A stretch of 64,000 nt of DNA from an uncultured Candidatus Nitrosopumilus sp. (GCA_951812655.1 OX638319.1:682001-746000), one strand, 5' to 3'. Shown: positions 24,861 to 33,939, counted from the first letter of the stretch. Numbers and translations: made by a program. The notes: generated by a model not told the origin, from the sequence alone.

Positions 24861-25333
24861 GATTCCTTCCATTTTCTTTGCTTCTTGTCATATTCTTCTC
24901 TGCCATATCTGATGAATGCGGGTGCTCCCATCACAACAGAATTATCGGGAACATCTTTTGTCACAATAGCACCCATTGCCACCACGCTGTTCTTTCCAAT
25001 TGTTATTCCTGCTTTGATCACCGCACGGGCTCCAATTACCGCATTGTCTTCGATGGTAACTCCGATCATCTTGCTGTTCATTGGATAGGGATCATTTGTC
25101 AATACAGCTGCAGGTCCGATGAATACATTTTTTCCAATTCTTGAGAGTGGTGAAATGTATGCTTGACCCTCGATCTTTGTATTATCGCCGATTTTTACGT
25201 TATAATCAACATGTGCAAGAGATCCAATTTTGACATTGTCCCCAATTTCTACGTCGTCACCGACATATGAAAAATGCCAGATCTGTACGTTTTCACCAAT
25301 TTTGGCTTTTTCTGAAATAAAATTATTGATCAT
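24857..25333 (-). CDS. Left-handed beta-helix acyltransferase (WlbB/WbpD-like)
   Basis: The 158-residue protein consists of hexapeptide repeats (IGENVQIWHFSYVGDDVEIG and similar), the fold of LpxA/WlbB acyltransferases, with the IGPAAVLTND and AVIGARAVIKAG segments typical of UDP-amino-sugar N-acetyltransferases. The cofactor is expected to be acetyl-CoA. It is followed upstream on the same strand by Trm112-like and Gfo/Idh/MocA genes, a set that suggests synthesis of an acetamido sugar. Confidence 0.82.
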   Translation of the reverse strand: MINNFISEKAKIGENVQIWHFSYVGDDVEIGDNVKIGSLAHVDYNVKIGDNTKIEGQAYISPLSRIGKNVFIGPAAVLTNDPYPMNSKMIGVTIEDNAVIGARAVIKAGITIGKNSVVAMGAIVTKDVPDNSVVMGAPAFIRYGREEYDKKQRKWKES

Positions 25334-25337
25334 AATA

Positions 25338-25607
25338 TTACAAATGCCATGGATTTGCCTTTGCAGTAATCTTTTCGGGCAATTGCTTCTTGTAATTTTT
25401 CAGGAATTCCATCTCCTGTTTTTTATCTCGTAACTCATCTGGAAGCATTATGGGAATCTCTTCGATAATTGGATAGAATCTGGAACACTTAGCGCAAAAT
25501 AACGCTCCTTCTGCTACCACATCATTCTTCTCGTTGATTTCAAATAATTCCAAAGGATGAGTTTTGTCAATAGGACAAGCCAAAATATCCATCATTGTTT
25601 TGTTCAT
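25338..25607 (-). CDS. Trm112-like zinc-ribbon protein
   Basis: The 89-residue protein has LACPIDKTHPLELF, a second Cys pair in ALFCAKCSRFYPI and IPIMLPDE, the pattern of Trm112/YcaR. In eukaryotes and archaea Trm112 is the activator of several methyltransferases for tRNA, rRNA and release factor. Here it sits inside a sugar-gene operon (4-bp overlap with the dehydrogenase gene), as small YcaR-type proteins often do, so its partner cannot be fixed from sequence. Confidence 0.75.
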   Translation of the reverse strand: MNKTMMDILACPIDKTHPLELFEINEKNDVVAEGALFCAKCSRFYPIIEEIPIMLPDELRDKKQEMEFLKNYKKQLPEKITAKANPWHL

Positions 25608-26539
25608 CTTAGATCCAGGTAAATTGGGATTCCTTTTTGACTAGATAAAAGTGCAGCTTCGGCAATTTTTGTAACGCTAACAGCTTCTTTTGCTCTGACA
25701 ACTTGCCCATTTTTATGTTCTATGGTATCAAGAAAATTCTGAATTTCCAACATCAACGGTTCCTTTTTTTCATTAACAATGGTTTCTAATTCATCGTTTT
25801 TTTCTACAGTTACTTCTTGACTGATAAAGTCTGATGAAATTGTCGCATCAGTACACACTGCCTTGAATTTTCTGACTTTGTTAGGCGTGATCCAATTGGA
25901 TGAGATGATGGCTACTTTGTCATTTTTGTATCCTAGCATGATGCTTGCAAAATCCTCATGTTCGTGCTTTATTTTCCCCGCTCTTGCAAATACTACATGC
26001 GGCATGTCTTCAAATAACCAATTTGCCGTATCTATATCGTGAACAGAAGTATCGTAAATAATTCCTACATCCTTGATGTGTAGTGGAATTCTATTCTCTC
26101 TGTGAAATTCAAGCATTACCAGTTCGCCGTGCTTTTTTTCTTTGACTATTTTTTTCACAACATCTACTGCTGGATTGAATCTTTCAATGTATCCGCATGT
26201 GAGGATCACTTTGTTTTTTTCTGCAATTTTTGCAAGTTCTTCTCCTTCTTTCGAATCATATGTCATTGGTTTTTCTACAAAGACATGTTTTTTTGCCTCT
26301 AGTAACTGCCTAGCAATTTCTGTATGGGTTGATGTGGGAGTTACCACAAGTGCTGCGTCAAATATTTCTGATGTAAGTAGTGCGTCTAACGTATCGTAAC
26401 TGTTTACTGAGTATTTTTCCCCCTGCTCTTTACTTTTTTGGGCATCTGTGTCACAAACTGCTGCTAGTTTGTTCAATTTAGATAAAATTCTTGTATGGTT
26501 TTTGCCCCATCCTCCAACTCCTATTTGGGCAATCCTCAT
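25604..26539 (-). CDS. Gfo/Idh/MocA-family sugar dehydrogenase
   Basis: The 311-residue NAD(P)-dependent oxidoreductase has an N-terminal Rossmann motif IGVGGWGKNHTRIL, the VEKPMTYDS motif with catalytic Lys (about residue 94), and the later DTSVHDIDTANWLF segment carrying the catalytic Asp/His. Together with the beta-helix acetyltransferase it resembles WlbA/WlbB, which oxidise and acetylate UDP-sugars. It directly abuts the ilvE stop codon, so transcripts may be joined. Confidence 0.85.
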   Translation of the reverse strand: MRIAQIGVGGWGKNHTRILSKLNKLAAVCDTDAQKSKEQGEKYSVNSYDTLDALLTSEIFDAALVVTPTSTHTEIARQLLEAKKHVFVEKPMTYDSKEGEELAKIAEKNKVILTCGYIERFNPAVDVVKKIVKEKKHGELVMLEFHRENRIPLHIKDVGIIYDTSVHDIDTANWLFEDMPHVVFARAGKIKHEHEDFASIMLGYKNDKVAIISSNWITPNKVRKFKAVCTDATISSDFISQEVTVEKNDELETIVNEKKEPLMLEIQNFLDTIEHKNGQVVRAKEAVSVTKIAEAALLSSQKGIPIYLDLR

Positions 26540-27457
26540 TTAGTATGCCTCAGTTAGCCAATGGGCATAGTCATGATTTTTGCTCATTACGATATCTGTA
26601 TACTCTTGCATCATCTTTTTTGTAATGTCTCCTGGCTTGCCATCGTTAATTTTTACCGCATCCATTGAAACGATCGGTGTTATCTCAGCTGCAGTGCCTG
26701 TTAGAAAAATCTCATCTGATATGATTAGCTCACTTCGTGTTATCTCCCTTTCAACTACATCAATGTCTAGATCTTTTCCAATTCTAATGACGGCATCACG
26801 TGTAATTCCTTCCAACGCTGATGATGAAAGAGGGGGAGTTATCAGTTGGTTGTTTCTTACGATGAAAATATTTTCGCCTGGTGCTTCACTAACATTCCCG
26901 TTATGATCAAGCAAAATGGCTTCATCCACTCCGTTTCTTTTTGCCTCTTGTGTGGCAATAATGGAATTTAGATAGTTTCCTCCCATTTTTGCCTGCGGTG
27001 GAGTTGAAATGTCTGAGAATTTTCTCCATGATACGACGCCTGCGGTAATTCCATTTTTGTCGAATAAATCTCCAAACGGAAACGTAAAAATTGCAACATT
27101 TGTCGGAGCATTTTTTGTCACATGTAGACTTATTCCGTAATCTCCTACAAAATAGAATGGCCTGATATAACATGATTCTTTTATCTTGTTTTTTTTGCAA
27201 ATGCCTAATACTGCATCACTAATCTCTTGATCTGAGAAATTAAGTGAAATATCGTAAAACTGCCCTGATTTTCTGAATCGCTTTACATGTTCATCCAATC
27301 TGAATACGTTAAGATTTTCTCCGTTCCAATATGCCCTTATTCCTTCAAAGATTGATGTTCCATAGTGAATGGCATGGGTCGTAATTGGAATCATAGCTTT
27401 TTTTGTAAGTGTGTATTTCCCATCAAACCATACGTATTTTGAAAGTGGAAGTTTCAT
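26540..27457 (-). CDS. ilvE: Branched-chain amino acid aminotransferase
   Basis: This 305-residue PLP enzyme interconverts branched-chain amino acids and 2-oxo acids with 2-oxoglutarate/glutamate. Typical motifs are HYGTSIFEGIRAYW, the PLP-Lys region KMGGNYLNSI (an unlinked Lys in this segment is expected to be the Schiff base), GNVSEAPGENIFIV, and the FLTGTAAEITPI end. Residue pattern and length fit IlvE better than D-amino-acid transaminase or lyase. Confidence 0.9.
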   Translation of the reverse strand: MKLPLSKYVWFDGKYTLTKKAMIPITTHAIHYGTSIFEGIRAYWNGENLNVFRLDEHVKRFRKSGQFYDISLNFSDQEISDAVLGICKKNKIKESCYIRPFYFVGDYGISLHVTKNAPTNVAIFTFPFGDLFDKNGITAGVVSWRKFSDISTPPQAKMGGNYLNSIIATQEAKRNGVDEAILLDHNGNVSEAPGENIFIVRNNQLITPPLSSSALEGITRDAVIRIGKDLDIDVVEREITRSELIISDEIFLTGTAAEITPIVSMDAVKINDGKPGDITKKMMQEYTDIVMSKNHDYAHWLTEAY

Positions 27458-27545
27458 AGGAAACTTTCACGCGATGTGTATTAATCTATTTTCAATCAAG
27501 CTTGTATTTTTTGGTTGACTGCCTTATGTAAATAATGCATTTGAT

Positions 27546-28157
27546 CTACTCTTTTGACCAACCTTCTTTTGGAAATTTCATTCCTACTACTCTGGTAGTC
27601 ATGTCGTCAATTACTGCAAATTTTTCCACCGTCTTCCAATCGTCTTCTATTATCTTGACAATTTTTTCAGGAACATCTTCTTTCCATGATGATTCTTTTT
27701 CCAATGCTGCATCGTAAAGTTTTTCCTTTACTGAAGCTGCAGAAAGTGACTTTCTTTCACCGACTTTGGGTTTCAGTCGATAAAATTTTAGCATATAGCC
27801 TTCTGCCTTGTCTCCAGTATACGAAAAAAACCTTCCTTCCACACCTTTGAGAATTTGTTTTCTCAACTTCCATGATTTTGGGGTTAGTAATGGCGGCAAA
27901 TATTTTTTGAATGGCGCAAAAAATGTATAATCATCTGTAATCTGAATTGTATCGCCAAATACAGACTTTAGCATCTTTTTTCTAGTCTCAAAATTGAATG
28001 GAAAGCTCTTGCTATTGATTTCTCTGTCCTCATCTTTGAATACTACTGGCATCACTTTCACAATGTCTGCATCTTTTTTCAAGTCTGTGATGATTTCAAC
28101 ATGGGCATTAGTTACAGGATTTAGATGTGCAAGATATAGAGCAGTAATCAATTGCAT
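27546..28157 (-). CDS. HIGH-superfamily nucleotidyltransferase-like protein
   Basis: The 203-residue protein starts with ALYLAHLNPVTNAHVEII, matching the N-terminal T/HxGH motif of cytidylyl/adenylyltransferases (compare PPAT, DPITNGH), with Ala in place of Gly. Near the end RKSLSAASVKEKLY resembles the ISSTxIR nucleotide-binding motif. The substrate is unknown: NMN, phosphopantetheine or another phosphate ester are possible. It stands alone between ilvE and the ferredoxin-NADP reductase. Confidence 0.6.
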   Translation of the reverse strand: MQLITALYLAHLNPVTNAHVEIITDLKKDADIVKVMPVVFKDEDREINSKSFPFNFETRKKMLKSVFGDTIQITDDYTFFAPFKKYLPPLLTPKSWKLRKQILKGVEGRFFSYTGDKAEGYMLKFYRLKPKVGERKSLSAASVKEKLYDAALEKESSWKEDVPEKIVKIIEDDWKTVEKFAVIDDMTTRVVGMKFPKEGWSKE

Positions 28158-28202
28158 CCACTAAATAAATCTCATATTTCAATGATTGATTTTTTAAAAT
28201 CT

Positions 28203-29048
28203 CTATCCGTATGATTCGTATTTAACTTCAAAGCTTCCGTCTTCTCGTTTGTCGTGTTCTGTGACAAAGCCTTTTGGATTCAAAAAGTCCATTACGCCAT
28301 CAATTGTTCCTTGCCAACCGCAAACGTAGAAAATTGTGTTCTCTTTAGTTATTTTATCTCCAATTAGTTCTTCAAGTGCTGACATTCCGTTGTCTCGGGG
28401 TCTAAGGAATGTTTCAACTCTTCCAACTTGACCTGCCCATGACCTGTTAAACCACTCTTGCGGTCTGCTGATTGCTGCTCTGTATCTAAAGTTCCATTCA
28501 TCTTTTCCTCTGGATATACTTTCGTTTTCAAGATTGGTTAACAAATCTTTGTAACTCAATTCATCCACGTAACTTGCTCCGTGCAATATTATGATCTCAC
28601 GTTTGTCATTGGAATCATGAAGATGTTGTGCAAAGCTAACAAATGGTGCTAGACCTGTACCTCCGCCTATGCAGATAATTCTTCTGTTATCTTTTTCACC
28701 GCTAGTAAGCTCTTTATTAATCAACAATGCTCTGCCTGTAGGCTTTAGCCAGAGGATTTCGTCCCCTTCTTTTACATTGAATATCTGCGTGGTAAGCCTG
28801 CCTGGAAGCGGTTTTCTAACCCATCGTATTACTATCTCTATGTAATCCCTATTTTCTGGATGTGATGCAATCGAATATGCACGTCGAACTATCTTTCCGT
28901 TGTCCGCAGGATTTGGCAATCCTAGGGTGATAAATTGACCTGCTTTGTAATCTGGAACTGGACCTTCTTTTGGGACCATCCTCAAAATTACGAGATCCTC
29001 TTTTAGTAATTGAACATAAGTGACTGTTGCTTTGTTATCTACTACCAT
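28203..29048 (-). CDS. Ferredoxin-NADP+ reductase, copy 1
   Basis: The 281-residue flavoenzyme moves electrons between ferredoxin and NADP(H). It has the FAD motif RRAYSIASHPEN, the NADP-binding GGGTGLAPFVSFAQHLHDS and the C-terminal YVCGWQGTIDGVMDFL, ending in an aromatic residue (YESYG) as usual. A paralog lies at 39366-40208 with the same motifs. With the two tandem ferredoxins this provides ferredoxin-linked NADPH chemistry in an organism whose complex I lacks NuoEFG. Confidence 0.9.
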   Translation of the reverse strand: MVVDNKATVTYVQLLKEDLVILRMVPKEGPVPDYKAGQFITLGLPNPADNGKIVRRAYSIASHPENRDYIEIVIRWVRKPLPGRLTTQIFNVKEGDEILWLKPTGRALLINKELTSGEKDNRRIICIGGGTGLAPFVSFAQHLHDSNDKREIIILHGASYVDELSYKDLLTNLENESISRGKDEWNFRYRAAISRPQEWFNRSWAGQVGRVETFLRPRDNGMSALEELIGDKITKENTIFYVCGWQGTIDGVMDFLNPKGFVTEHDKREDGSFEVKYESYG

Positions 29049-29173
29049 GACGATTCATTGCGTCTTTGGAAGGTTAAATATATTGTGTTAATTACATACA
29101 TCGATTTTCCTGCAGACCGCTAAACGTTAATAACCAATTCTGAGATCTTATTTCAATCAGAATTCTGATTATT

Positions 29174-29247
29174 GGGCCGGTCGTCTAGTCTGGTAGGATA
29201 GGTGCATGGCATGCATCGGATCGAGGGTTCAAATCCCTTCCGGTCCA
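29174..29247 (+). tRNA. tRNA-Ala (anticodon GGC)
   Basis: Acceptor GGGCCGG/CCGGTCC contains the G3-U70 wobble pair that marks alanine tRNAs, and the discriminator is A. Anticodon stem GGTGC/GCATC closes the loop ATGGCAT (anticodon GGC). T-arm TTCAAAT present, no intron, CCA not encoded. Confidence 0.92.
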
Positions 29248-29248
29248 C

Positions 29249-29845
29249 TTATTTTTCTATTAAAGATAACATGTTTTTGATTTCATTATCCTTCTCTTCC
29301 AGAATTTTATTCATTTTCTGTTTTGAAACCAAAACATTCAAATCTATTATGGCCTGTAACGCGCTTTTTCTTACTTCAATATTTGGGTCTGATAGTGCCT
29401 CTATGAAAATACTGTCATTTTGTTGATATTTCAAATGTCCTAATGCTCCAATTGCACATGACCTTACATGGGGACTGTCATCTTTCACTAGATTCAATAC
29501 GCTCGGAATGGATGGTGTCTCATTTCTGTTTGCCAATATTAGTAATATTGAGCATTTCATATTTTCACTTCCTGTGTTTAAATCACCAATCAAAAAGTCC
29601 AAAATTTCATTTTTATTTAGCAAAAGTGAGCTGTATGCCTCTCCTCTAACTTTGATTTCTTTGTCATCAAGCGTCAAAACAATCTTTTTCAAAATTTCCG
29701 GCTCATCTGTCTGATCCTGAGATTCCAGAATTCTGATTTTTTCACTGTCATTCCCAAGTTCTAAAATTTTTAAAATATTTTCCAAGTTGTGATTAATTTC
29801 AATATTTCCAGTTAATATTGGTTCAAATCTTTCAAATTTTTTCAC
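29249..29845 (-). CDS. HEAT-repeat protein
   Basis: The 198-residue protein is made of about five helical repeats of 30-odd residues, clearest in SPHVRSCAIGALGHLKYQQN and DPNIEVRKSALQAIIDLNVL, which match HEAT/PBS-lyase repeats. Such proteins are scaffolds without catalytic residues. The GTG start at 29845 lies about 27 nt from the TTTAAA element that also serves Alba in the other direction. It ends 1 bp from the convergent tRNA-Ala. Confidence 0.75.
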   Translation of the reverse strand: MKKFERFEPILTGNIEINHNLENILKILELGNDSEKIRILESQDQTDEPEILKKIVLTLDDKEIKVRGEAYSSLLLNKNEILDFLIGDLNTGSENMKCSILLILANRNETPSIPSVLNLVKDDSPHVRSCAIGALGHLKYQQNDSIFIEALSDPNIEVRKSALQAIIDLNVLVSKQKMNKILEEKDNEIKNMLSLIEK

Positions 29846-29864
29846 CTTATTGGAAAAAATTCTC

Positions 29865-29879
29865 CTAGCTTTAAATTAT
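29865..29879. promoter_or_regulatory. Shared TATA element of Alba and HEAT genes
   Basis: CTAGCTTTAAATTAT matches the ferredoxin promoters (CTAGCTTTAAATAAT) except at one position. TTTAAA (29870-29875) is centred about 27 nt from the GTG at 29845 (minus) and from the ATG at 29899 (plus). It thus decides the second ATG as the Alba start and may drive both genes. Confidence 0.65.
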
Positions 29880-29898
29880 CCCAAAATGGGTAATGTGC

Positions 29899-30186
29899 AT
29901 GTCAAATGAAACTCGAGACACCGTATTCATTGGTAAGAAACCATTGATGGCATATGTAACATCAGCGCTAATTCAATTGGCAAACTTACCTACCGTCAAC
30001 ATCAAAGCTAGAGGACTCAGCATAGGTCGTGCTGTAGATGTAGCTCAAATCATTGCAAGAAAAACAGAAAATGCAGGCTACGCTATCGGAGAAATCAGTA
30101 TTGGCTCAGAGTCACTAGAGTCACAAGATGGTAAAACTAGAAACGTTTCAACAATAGAAATTGAAATAAAGAGAATCACATCTTAG
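29899..30186 (+). CDS. albA: Alba chromatin protein
   Basis: The 95-residue dimeric DNA/RNA-binding protein compacts archaeal chromatin. It contains FIGKKPLMAYVTSALIQLAN with the Lys normally acetylated in Alba (near residue 15), the hydrophobic dimer surface, KARGLSIGRAVDVAQIIARK, and a basic beta-hairpin that contacts the minor groove. The start at 29899, not 29893, follows from the TATA spacing. Confidence 0.93.
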   Translation: MSNETRDTVFIGKKPLMAYVTSALIQLANLPTVNIKARGLSIGRAVDVAQIIARKTENAGYAIGEISIGSESLESQDGKTRNVSTIEIEIKRITS

Positions 30187-30212
30187 TTGTTCTTTATTTG
30201 AATTTTTTTATT

Positions 30213-31079
30213 TTATTCACTTTTTGATTTTTCAAAACCCTTTTCTATTTTTCTGAATTTTTGTAGCTCCACTAGCTCGTTAAATTGATCAAAATCAACC
30301 AGTCCCTGTTTGTAATTTAGAGTGCTTCCAGCGTCTTTCAAGTCTTTCAAAATACTCATTGTTGCAAATGTGTTGGCATATAACACTGAAAGAGGATATA
30401 GTATTATTTTAAATCCCAACTCATCCAATGCTTCTGCCGAATTCAATGGTGTTGCTCCTCCTTCAATCATGTTGGCCACTAGTGGTGCATTGATCTCATT
30501 TCCAATTCTTTTCATTTCTTCTAGAGATTCTGGGGCTTCAATAAAAATTGCATCTGCACCAGTTTTTTTATTTTGTTTCCCTCGTTCAATTGCTTCATCT
30601 AGTCCTTCTGTGGCTCTTGCGTCAGTTCGTGCTACTATGACAAAGTCCTTATTCGTTCTTGCATCTATTGCAGCTGACAGCTTTTCTGTATATTCTTCTT
30701 GTGTGATTACTTCTTTTCCCTGCATATGGCCACATCTTTTGGGCCATTTTTGATCTTCTAGAAAAATGCCTCCTGCACCTGCCGCTTCTAATTCTTTAAC
30801 CAATTTCCATACACTTAATGCATTACCATATCCCGTGTCAGCGTCAACAATTACCGGCATTGGCACTGCATTGCAAATCCTTCTGGCATTATCTACTGTC
30901 TCAGTGGCACCGACAAATCCGATATCAGGCATCCCAAATAATGTTGCAGATGTACCGTATCCTGTTTGAAAGATTGCGTCGAATCCTACTTTCTGAGAAA
31001 TCTTTGCACCAAGTGCATCATAAACGCCTGGAATGACGAGCGGTTTTTCTATTTTTAACATATCCTTCAAGCTTTTCAT
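30213..31079 (-). CDS. PEP mutase/isocitrate lyase-family enzyme (methylisocitrate lyase-like)
   Basis: The 288-residue TIM-barrel enzyme shows the family hallmarks DADTGYGNA (metal-binding Asp), IFLEDQKWPKRCGHMQGKEV (the K[KR]CGH active-site Cys loop of 2-methylisocitrate and isocitrate lyases) and VARTDARA. The family covers C-C lyases, mutases and oxaloacetate decarboxylases. No methylcitrate synthase is nearby, so the exact substrate is not decided. Confidence 0.8.
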   Translation of the reverse strand: MKSLKDMLKIEKPLVIPGVYDALGAKISQKVGFDAIFQTGYGTSATLFGMPDIGFVGATETVDNARRICNAVPMPVIVDADTGYGNALSVWKLVKELEAAGAGGIFLEDQKWPKRCGHMQGKEVITQEEYTEKLSAAIDARTNKDFVIVARTDARATEGLDEAIERGKQNKKTGADAIFIEAPESLEEMKRIGNEINAPLVANMIEGGATPLNSAEALDELGFKIILYPLSVLYANTFATMSILKDLKDAGSTLNYKQGLVDFDQFNELVELQKFRKIEKGFEKSKSE

Positions 31080-31190
31080 GATGGTGTTGCATTACTGAAT
31101 TATTTATTATTTTAATCTGAAATTTTTCTAACTTGTGAAGAAACTTTGAAAATATTTTTTGTAAACCAGAATTTGGATTTCATGTACATT

Positions 31191-31700
31191 TCAGTCTATC
31201 TTAATTTCCTTGCCTTTTTCACTCGTTTCCTTTTCCTGAATTTTTTTCAATTCAGACTCTAAAAATAGCTTGTATTTTTTTGTCTCATCATCTGTCATAT
31301 TTGAAAAATTCGAACTAAGAATTGAACCCATGGCTGCAATTTTTTCCAACAGATCTACTGCTACAAATCTTCCCACATTTCCCAATCTGAACAACACTTC
31401 TAATTGTTTTTTGACAATGTCATTCACTTTATCTACATCTGATGCGGTATTCTCACCTTTTTCGGTTAACTGATATTTCCCATCTTCGGTTTCTTCAATC
31501 AGCTCCTCATCAAGTAACCTCCCCAATAACGGATAAATCAATCCGGGTGATGGTTTCCAAATCCCATTACTTTGCTCTGCAGCATAATCGATGATTTCTT
31601 TACCTGTATGTGGGGTATTTTTTAACAATTCCAGAATAAAATACCTTGAAAACCCTCTTGGAACTGAACTTCCTACTCTTTGAAACCATTCTGCAATCAT
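31191..31700 (-). CDS. PadR-family transcriptional regulator
   Basis: The 169-residue protein has an N-terminal winged helix: SRYFILELLKNTPHTGKEII (helices 1-2), the PSPGLIYPLLGRLLDEELIE recognition helix region and the wing (DGKYQLTEKGEN), then a helical dimer domain. PadR proteins repress until a ligand binds. I start at the ATG at 31700; a GTG at 31715 would place the coding region over the double palindrome. The gene is divergent from sdhA, 95 bp away between start codons. Confidence 0.85.
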   Translation of the reverse strand: MIAEWFQRVGSSVPRGFSRYFILELLKNTPHTGKEIIDYAAEQSNGIWKPSPGLIYPLLGRLLDEELIEETEDGKYQLTEKGENTASDVDKVNDIVKKQLEVLFRLGNVGRFVAVDLLEKIAAMGSILSSNFSNMTDDETKKYKLFLESELKKIQEKETSEKGKEIKID

Positions 31701-31722
31701 CACTAGTGATATCACTAGTGAT
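31699..31722. promoter_or_regulatory. Tandem perfect palindromes (PadR operator candidate)
   Basis: ATCACTAGTGAT occurs twice back to back (31699-31710 and 31711-31722); each copy is palindromic, and so is the whole 24 bp. It sits between the TATA box (AAATATAT on the minus strand, about 31722-31730) and the ATG of the PadR gene, where a repressor would block transcription. This is a strong autoregulation candidate. Confidence 0.75.
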
Positions 31723-31794
31723 ATATTTTAAGATTGTCTACTCCTCATTCAATTACTACATATTTATCCCGCCTATAGCAAGTTTGACTGAAAA

Positions 31795-33507
31795 ATGGTT
31801 GATTCATTAGAATTTGATCTGATTATATGTGGTTCTGGACTAGCTGGTCTTCGAGCAGCTATTGCTGCTGCAAAGAAAGGCCCTAATTTGAAAATTGGAA
31901 TTGTTTCAAAAGTACAGGTTATGCGTTCTCATTCAGTTTCAGCAGAGGGAGGAACAGCTGCAGTTCTTTTTGAGGATGAGGGCGATACCATTGAATCTCA
32001 TATTTATGATACCGTAAAGGGAAGTGATTTTCTTGCTGATCAAGACGTTGCTGAAAGACTTTGTGTTGAAATGCCCCAGGAAGTTCATCAGTTAGATCAT
32101 TGGGGGATGCCTTGGTCTAGAAGAGATGACGGTAGAATTGATCAACGAAATTTTGGCGGTTACAGTTTTCCTAGAGCCACGTATGCGTCTGACAAAGTGG
32201 GATTCTTTGAAATGCAAACTCTGTATGATACGTGCCAAAAATTTGAAAACATTGAATATCTTAACGAGTGGTTTGTAACATCAATAATTCATGATGGAAA
32301 ACGGTTCATGGGAGTCACTGCTATTGAATTGGGGTCTGGTACATTTTACACAATCAAAGGAAAGGCACTCATAATCGCAACTGGTGGTGCTGGAAGGTTA
32401 TACAGCTTTTCTACATATGCACTTTCGTCTACGCCAGATGGCTTGGATATGGGATTGCGTGCTGGCATGGCACTAAAGGACATGGAGTTTGTGCAATTTC
32501 ACCCAACAGGAATTCTTCCGTCGGGAATTTTAATCACCGAAGGTGCTAGAGGTGAAGGCGGATATCTACTAAATAGCAAAGGTGAGAGATTCATGAAAAC
32601 CTATGCCGCGGGTAAAATGGAATTAGCACCACGTGATATTGTCTCACGTTCAATCATGACTGAAATCCAAGAAGGACGTGGATTCAAACATGAAACTGGG
32701 GTGGATTGTATGAAACTTGATCTTAGACATCTTGGTGATGAGAAAATTAAAGAGAAACTGGGTGGGATTAGAGAAATTTCCATCAAATTTTCTGGTCAGG
32801 ATCCATCACAAGACTTGCTTGATATTCGACCTGTTTGCCATTACATGATGGGTGGTCTTCATACTGATATTGACGGTGCAACTGAAATTCAAGGAGTTTG
32901 GGCCGCAGGTGAGGCTGCTTGTAACAGTGTACATGGTTCTAATCGTTTAGGCGCAAATTCGACTTCTGAGTGTATTGTGTGGGGGAAAATTACTGGTGAA
33001 CTGGCAATTGATTACATTCAAAAAAACCCTTCATCAAATCCATGGCCTCATCATCTGGTTATGGCTGAAGAAAAACGAATCTATGATGGAATTTTCAGGG
33101 GAAACGGGGATGCAAATCCATATGAAATTAGACAGCAGCTCACGGATACCATGAATGAGAAAGCCTATGTTTACAAGGATGAGAAAAATCTTGTTGAAGG
33201 ACTAAAGAAAATACGCGAATTAAAACAACAAACCTGGAAGCATGTTGATGATAAGGCTAAAGAATACAATACCAATTTTGCAAACGTGATGGAGCTTGAT
33301 TCTATGTTCAGAGTTGCAGAAATTGTACTGCTCGGGGCAATAAACAGAAAGGAATCAAGAGGTGCCCACGCAAGAACTGATTATCCAAAGCGTGATGATG
33401 CAAACTTTTTACATCATACTCTTGCTTATTATGATCCAAACGAACCTATTATGAAAACATATCCTGTTACCATTACAAAATATCAACCCGTGGAGAGGAA
33501 GTACTAG
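31795..33507 (+). CDS. sdhA: Succinate dehydrogenase flavoprotein subunit
   Basis: This 570-residue FAD subunit oxidises succinate to fumarate. It has the FAD-binding ICGSGLAGLRAAIAAAKKG, the flavinylation His in VMRSHSVSAEGGTAAV, substrate-site residues in QFHPTGI and TEGARGEGGYLLN, HYMMGGLHTD, and RLGANSTSECIVWG. It is followed directly by sdhC, D and B on the same strand. A TATA-like CATATTTATCC lies upstream of the ATG. Confidence 0.95.
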   Translation: MVDSLEFDLIICGSGLAGLRAAIAAAKKGPNLKIGIVSKVQVMRSHSVSAEGGTAAVLFEDEGDTIESHIYDTVKGSDFLADQDVAERLCVEMPQEVHQLDHWGMPWSRRDDGRIDQRNFGGYSFPRATYASDKVGFFEMQTLYDTCQKFENIEYLNEWFVTSIIHDGKRFMGVTAIELGSGTFYTIKGKALIIATGGAGRLYSFSTYALSSTPDGLDMGLRAGMALKDMEFVQFHPTGILPSGILITEGARGEGGYLLNSKGERFMKTYAAGKMELAPRDIVSRSIMTEIQEGRGFKHETGVDCMKLDLRHLGDEKIKEKLGGIREISIKFSGQDPSQDLLDIRPVCHYMMGGLHTDIDGATEIQGVWAAGEAACNSVHGSNRLGANSTSECIVWGKITGELAIDYIQKNPSSNPWPHHLVMAEEKRIYDGIFRGNGDANPYEIRQQLTDTMNEKAYVYKDEKNLVEGLKKIRELKQQTWKHVDDKAKEYNTNFANVMELDSMFRVAEIVLLGAINRKESRGAHARTDYPKRDDANFLHHTLAYYDPNEPIMKTYPVTITKYQPVERKY

Positions 33508-33939
33508 ATGACGCAAGACGAACACAAAGAGGGTGTAAAAGGAATGGTAAATCCTCGTAGGTACGGTATTGAACGCGTTGCATATTTGATGATGCGATTG
33601 AGTGGATTGGGATTACTTGCTTATTTCATAGGTCATATTTACGAAACGAGTAATATTTTGAGAGGCCAAGTCGGATGGGATGAATTCATGGATCTCATTT
33701 CTGGAACTGAGGGACATATCGTAATGTCTATTGTAATCGCAATGTGTGTATTTCATACTGTAAATGGTGTTCGAGTAATGTTGGGACATGGGGGTGTTGG
33801 AGTAGGGACCCCTGCAAGACCAGATTATCCATATGATCCAGCATCTCAGAACTATCGACATAAAATAGGAATTTATTCTGCAATAGTACTTGCGGCATTT
33901 GCAATGATGTACGGTTTAGCGGTAATGTTTGGTGAATAA
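33508..33939 (+). CDS. sdhC: Succinate dehydrogenase membrane anchor (SdhC-like)
   Basis: The 143-residue membrane protein has three predicted helices (about 25-45, 75-95, 115-140). His in LAYFIGHIYETS and in VFHTVNGVRVML are good heme b ligand candidates, as in SdhC. It starts immediately after the sdhA stop, so the cluster is translated as one unit. It shares no strong sequence with SdhD but forms the anchor with it. Confidence 0.82.
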   Translation: MTQDEHKEGVKGMVNPRRYGIERVAYLMMRLSGLGLLAYFIGHIYETSNILRGQVGWDEFMDLISGTEGHIVMSIVIAMCVFHTVNGVRVMLGHGGVGVGTPARPDYPYDPASQNYRHKIGIYSAIVLAAFAMMYGLAVMFGE

